This document shows, one piece after another, positions 7,643-8,937 of a stretch of DNA of 8,937 bases. The stretch is from an uncultured Clostridia bacterium. Lineage in GTDB: Bacteria > Bacillota > Clostridia > Peptostreptococcales > Anaerovoracaceae. The position numbers and the translations under genes are program-made. Numbering within the stretch: position 1 is the first letter of the stretch; the number at the start of each line of letters is the position of its first letter. The stretch is from NCBI GenBank assembly GCA_938045615.1, contig CALIBC010000171.1:1-8937 (forward strand). Direction: 5' to 3'. A model generated the notes under the pieces. It saw only the letters and a program-made list of their open reading frames with translations, did no database searches and was not told where the DNA came from.

Positions 7643-8083
7643 GATATATTGATCCACTTGCCTTTGTATTTCCTCCAATCTTTTCTCGGACAAATGAGTT
7701 GGATTAACCATACGTTTCACACTAATCGCTTGCATTACGACCTCCTTGATTTGTAACAATTCTTCTGCTGTAGGTATGATAACAGGTATCTGCCGTGCAT
7801 CATCTATCCCAAAAGTTTGTGTGTTATTGATGAAAGAGCCCACATAGCTTGCAGCAAATGATGAGTTTAGCAATGAGATTATATAGGAGGCTGGAAGCAC
7901 ATCCTCGTATGGATAAAAGGCCATGCTCTTATTTGAGTTTATAGACTTCTCCTTTATTCTGCTTCGGATATGATGGGTCTTTATTTCGCTCCAGCATAAT
8001 CCCTCCCTAAAGTAGAATTGCGGGTTGCGTACCACGGGCATGCCCTCACCCTTCTTTCCGGAGTTCGTCTTCAGGAATTGAAC
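7610..8083 (-). CDS. silent alternative C-terminal target-recognition cassette of the methyltransferase (partial gene)
   Basis: The reading begins in the right inverted repeat (V-Q-F-L-K-T) and ends with TAA at 7610-7612, giving 157 residues. It parallels the active tail: YFREGLCW against YFREGFCW, RSRIKEK against KSRIKGN, SFINNTQTFGIDDARQIPVIIP against NFINNTSHFQINDARQLPIIIP, and QLYRIEL against QLYSVEL. The residues between these anchors differ strongly, as in variable recognition domains. An in-frame TAA (8084-8086) immediately precedes the repeat, and no methyltransferase core lies upstream, so it cannot make a full protein in this orientation. An internal ATG at 8041 could start a 143-residue peptide, but nothing suggests that it is translated. 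It is more AT-rich than the methyltransferase core. It is best seen as stored sequence expressed only after inversion, not as a decayed gene. Confidence 0.85.
   Translation of the reverse strand, partial: VQFLKTNSGKKGEGMPVVRNPQFYFREGLCWSEIKTHHIRSRIKEKSINSNKSMAFYPYEDVLPASYIISLLNSSFAASYVGSFINNTQTFGIDDARQIPVIIPTAEELLQIKEVVMQAISVKRMVNPTHLSEKRLEEIQRQVDQYILQLYRIELSN
8067..8083 (-). repeat. right inverted repeat of the invertible segment
   Basis: gtcttcaggaattgaac is the exact reverse complement of the left site at 7214-7230. It is the first coding part of the silent cassette on the minus strand, and the TAA next to it lies outside the segment. The recombinase stop codon (8099-8101) lies 15 bp away. 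Confidence 0.88.
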
Positions 8084-8098
8084 TTATTCGAGAGCATC

Positions 8099-8749
8099 CT
8101 AGTAGATGCCATTCTCCCAGCGGGGGCTTGTGTTTTTCACAGGCTCCCGTATTCCTGTATAGGCCAGGTATCGATAGAGCGTGCCACGAGCGACACCGAT
8201 GTTACTTGCTATCCGAGGAATGCTAATCCCATCTTCGAGTGAAGCAAGGATGTACTTATGCCGTCTCACACATTTCGGGTTGAGTTGCGTGTTGCGCTTC
8301 CCCTTCGGCCTCCCGAGCACGACCCCTTCGGCCTTTTTACGTGCCAGCGCCTCGCGGGTGCGTTGGCTGATCAGGTTGCGCTCGATCTCGGCCGAGAGAC
8401 CGAAGGCAAAGGCCAACACCTTACTCTGTATATCCTCCCCCAACCGATAGTTATCCTTGATCGTCCACACGCGACACTCCTTCGTCATGCAGATGTTGAG
8501 GATCTCCATAATCATAAACAAGTTCCGCCCCAGGCGCGAGAGCTCGCTGCAGATGATGATGTCGTCCTTGCCGACACGCTTGAGCAGTCGCCCTAGGCGC
8601 CGCTTATCGTAGTCCTTCGTTCCGCTGATCGTCTCCTCGATCCAGTCGTCTACCGGCAACGCCTGCCGCTGGCAAAAGTTATTGATCTCAAACCGCTGAT
8701 TCTCCACCGTCTGCCGGTCGCTGCTCACCCTGATGTATCCGTATATCAT
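8099..8749 (-). CDS. small serine site-specific recombinase (DNA invertase, Mpi/Pin/Hin type)
   Basis: Predicted DNA invertase of 216 residues that would bind the 17-bp inverted repeats and flip the segment between them. The resolvase-type catalytic domain starts MIYGYIRVSSDRQT: R7 and S9 match the arginine and nucleophilic serine of Hin-type enzymes (RVS). SRLGRN at 71-76 supplies the conserved active-site arginines R72 and R75. The long dimer helix region contains EIERNLISQRTREAL (121-135), followed by GRPKG (146-150) and a C-terminal helix-turn-helix at about 172-195 (ISIPRIASNIGVARGTLYRYL region). Length and order match the small invertases, not the large serine integrases. The open frame extends upstream to ATG 8818, but that part crosses two hairpins and lacks family similarity, so ATG 8749 is chosen. 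It resembles the Bacteroides Mpi group of master invertases, which act on many promoters; this copy lies beside its likely substrate, so it may act locally, distantly, or both. Confidence 0.92.
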   Translation of the reverse strand: MIYGYIRVSSDRQTVENQRFEINNFCQRQALPVDDWIEETISGTKDYDKRRLGRLLKRVGKDDIIICSELSRLGRNLFMIMEILNICMTKECRVWTIKDNYRLGEDIQSKVLAFAFGLSAEIERNLISQRTREALARKKAEGVVLGRPKGKRNTQLNPKCVRRHKYILASLEDGISIPRIASNIGVARGTLYRYLAYTGIREPVKNTSPRWENGIY

Positions 8750-8777
8750 AAGTCGTACAATTGAAAAAAATGGGATG

Positions 8778-8809
8778 ATAGATAGGTAAACCCTACCATA
8801 CCTATCTAT
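8778..8809 (-). promoter_or_regulatory. 11-bp perfect inverted repeat upstream of the invertase gene (operator or leader hairpin)
   Basis: atagataggta (8778-8788) and tacctatctat (8799-8809) are exact inverted arms around a 10-bp loop. The element lies 28 bp upstream of the chosen recombinase ATG. On the transcribed minus strand it is followed after 7 nt by a run of seven or more Ts (8764-8770). It could be an operator bound by a dimer, perhaps by the recombinase itself, or a leader hairpin that terminates or attenuates invertase transcription. Which of these holds cannot be told from the sequence. Confidence 0.55.
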
Positions 8810-8816
8810 AACGCCC

Positions 8817-8854
8817 AACAGCCCCCACCCGGTAAGATCCGGATGGGGGCTGTT
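8817..8854. terminator. long hairpin at the right boundary, probable terminator
   Basis: aacagcccccacccgg (8817-8832) pairs with ccggatgggggctgtt (8839-8854), 16-bp arms with one non-Watson-Crick position and a 6-nt loop. In the minus-strand transcript that position is a G-U wobble, so the stem is slightly better leftward, where it would end a gene entering from the right edge. The T-run (ttt) is short and is seen on the plus side. It separates the recombinase from whatever lies to the right. Confidence 0.55.
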
Positions 8855-8937
8855 TCACATACGTAGCAGGGCGGGGACGGAAGGGCTTACGGTCGCTCGC
8901 TCCGTTGCTTGTCGTCGGTCGATAGCCGACGCTCCAA
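8855..8937. other. right edge, no confident gene
   Basis: The remaining 83 bp could hold the end of a leftward gene: on the minus strand a frame from the edge reads LERRLSTDDKQRSERP and stops at 8887-8889, ahead of the hairpin. Another minus frame is also open for 26 codons (ending RM, then TGA), so no assignment is safe. A short GC-rich dyad, gtcgg/ccgac, is also seen near 8914-8930. Confidence 0.2.

Larger units (their letters stand above)
7214..8083. other. 870-bp invertible DNA segment exchanging methyltransferase C-termini
   Basis: The segment is bounded by perfect 17-bp inverted repeats. It contains two convergent, homologous coding tails that overlap by 33 bp at their 3' ends (7610-7642). 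In the orientation read here the gene ends in a 142-residue tail; after inversion it would end in a 157-residue tail for a total of 1179 residues. Both junctions preserve the reading frame. The serine recombinase gene lies just outside the right end. The inversion itself is inferred from the arrangement; only one orientation is seen here. Confidence 0.87.

Noticed and set aside
7610..8041. Independent small gene or pseudogene on the minus strand
   Set aside because: Its frame continues in register to the inverted repeat at 8083 and parallels the methyltransferase tail, so a silent invertible cassette explains it better than decay or an independent gene.
8750..8818. N-terminal extension of the recombinase to ATG 8818
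   Set aside because: Its codons cross the 11-bp inverted repeat and the T-run, and Hin/Mpi-type proteins begin at the MIYGYIRVS segment.

Overview
The window reads as a two-gene defence locus, probably an ATP-dependent restriction-modification system, whose methyltransferase carries an invertible C-terminus and lies next to its own DNA invertase. The host is most likely a member of the Bacteroidota with a fairly high GC content, of the Porphyromonas/Tannerella kind. This is inferred from the invertase, which resembles the Mpi-type serine invertases of Bacteroides, from starts without a clear Shine-Dalgarno sequence, and from the overall codon style. No species can be named from the sequence.

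Layout from left to right: (1) positions 1-153 hold what may be the last codons of an upstream gene and a strong rightward hairpin terminator. (2) 316-3804 (+) encodes a 1162-residue protein with an N-terminal phospholipase D (PLD)-like nuclease domain fused to an SNF2/RapA-like helicase. (3) 3831-4064 is an exact-period 42-bp tandem repeat, five full units plus a partial one, and each unit can form one or two hairpins. (4) 4148-7642 (+) encodes an 1164-residue Eco57I/type IIG-like adenine DNA methyltransferase with motif I (DPAIGSG), NPPY and a C-terminal target-recognition region. (5) 7610-8083 (-) is a promoterless second copy of the methyltransferase C-terminus, inverted and facing the first. 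(6) 8099-8749 (-) encodes a small serine recombinase. (7) 8778-8854 holds two hairpins upstream of the recombinase.

The main discovery is that the last 142 residues of the methyltransferase and the opposite-strand cassette are homologous, and both begin inside a perfect 17-bp inverted repeat (7214-7230 and 8067-8083). The repeat falls in the same reading frame in both copies (V-Q-F-L-K-T). The right-hand copy is immediately preceded by an in-frame TAA, so it is silent as read here. Inversion of the 870-bp segment would replace the 142-residue tail with a 157-residue alternative and give an 1179-residue protein. The recombinase ends 15 bp outside the right repeat and is the obvious candidate enzyme.

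How the parts may work together: the methyltransferase probably recognises and modifies the DNA target, and the PLD-helicase probably translocates on and cuts unmodified DNA. The invertase would switch target specificity between two states. No separate HsdS subunit or classical HsdR nuclease is present. If the helicase-nuclease takes its specificity from the methyltransferase, one inversion would change modification and restriction together without self-damage.
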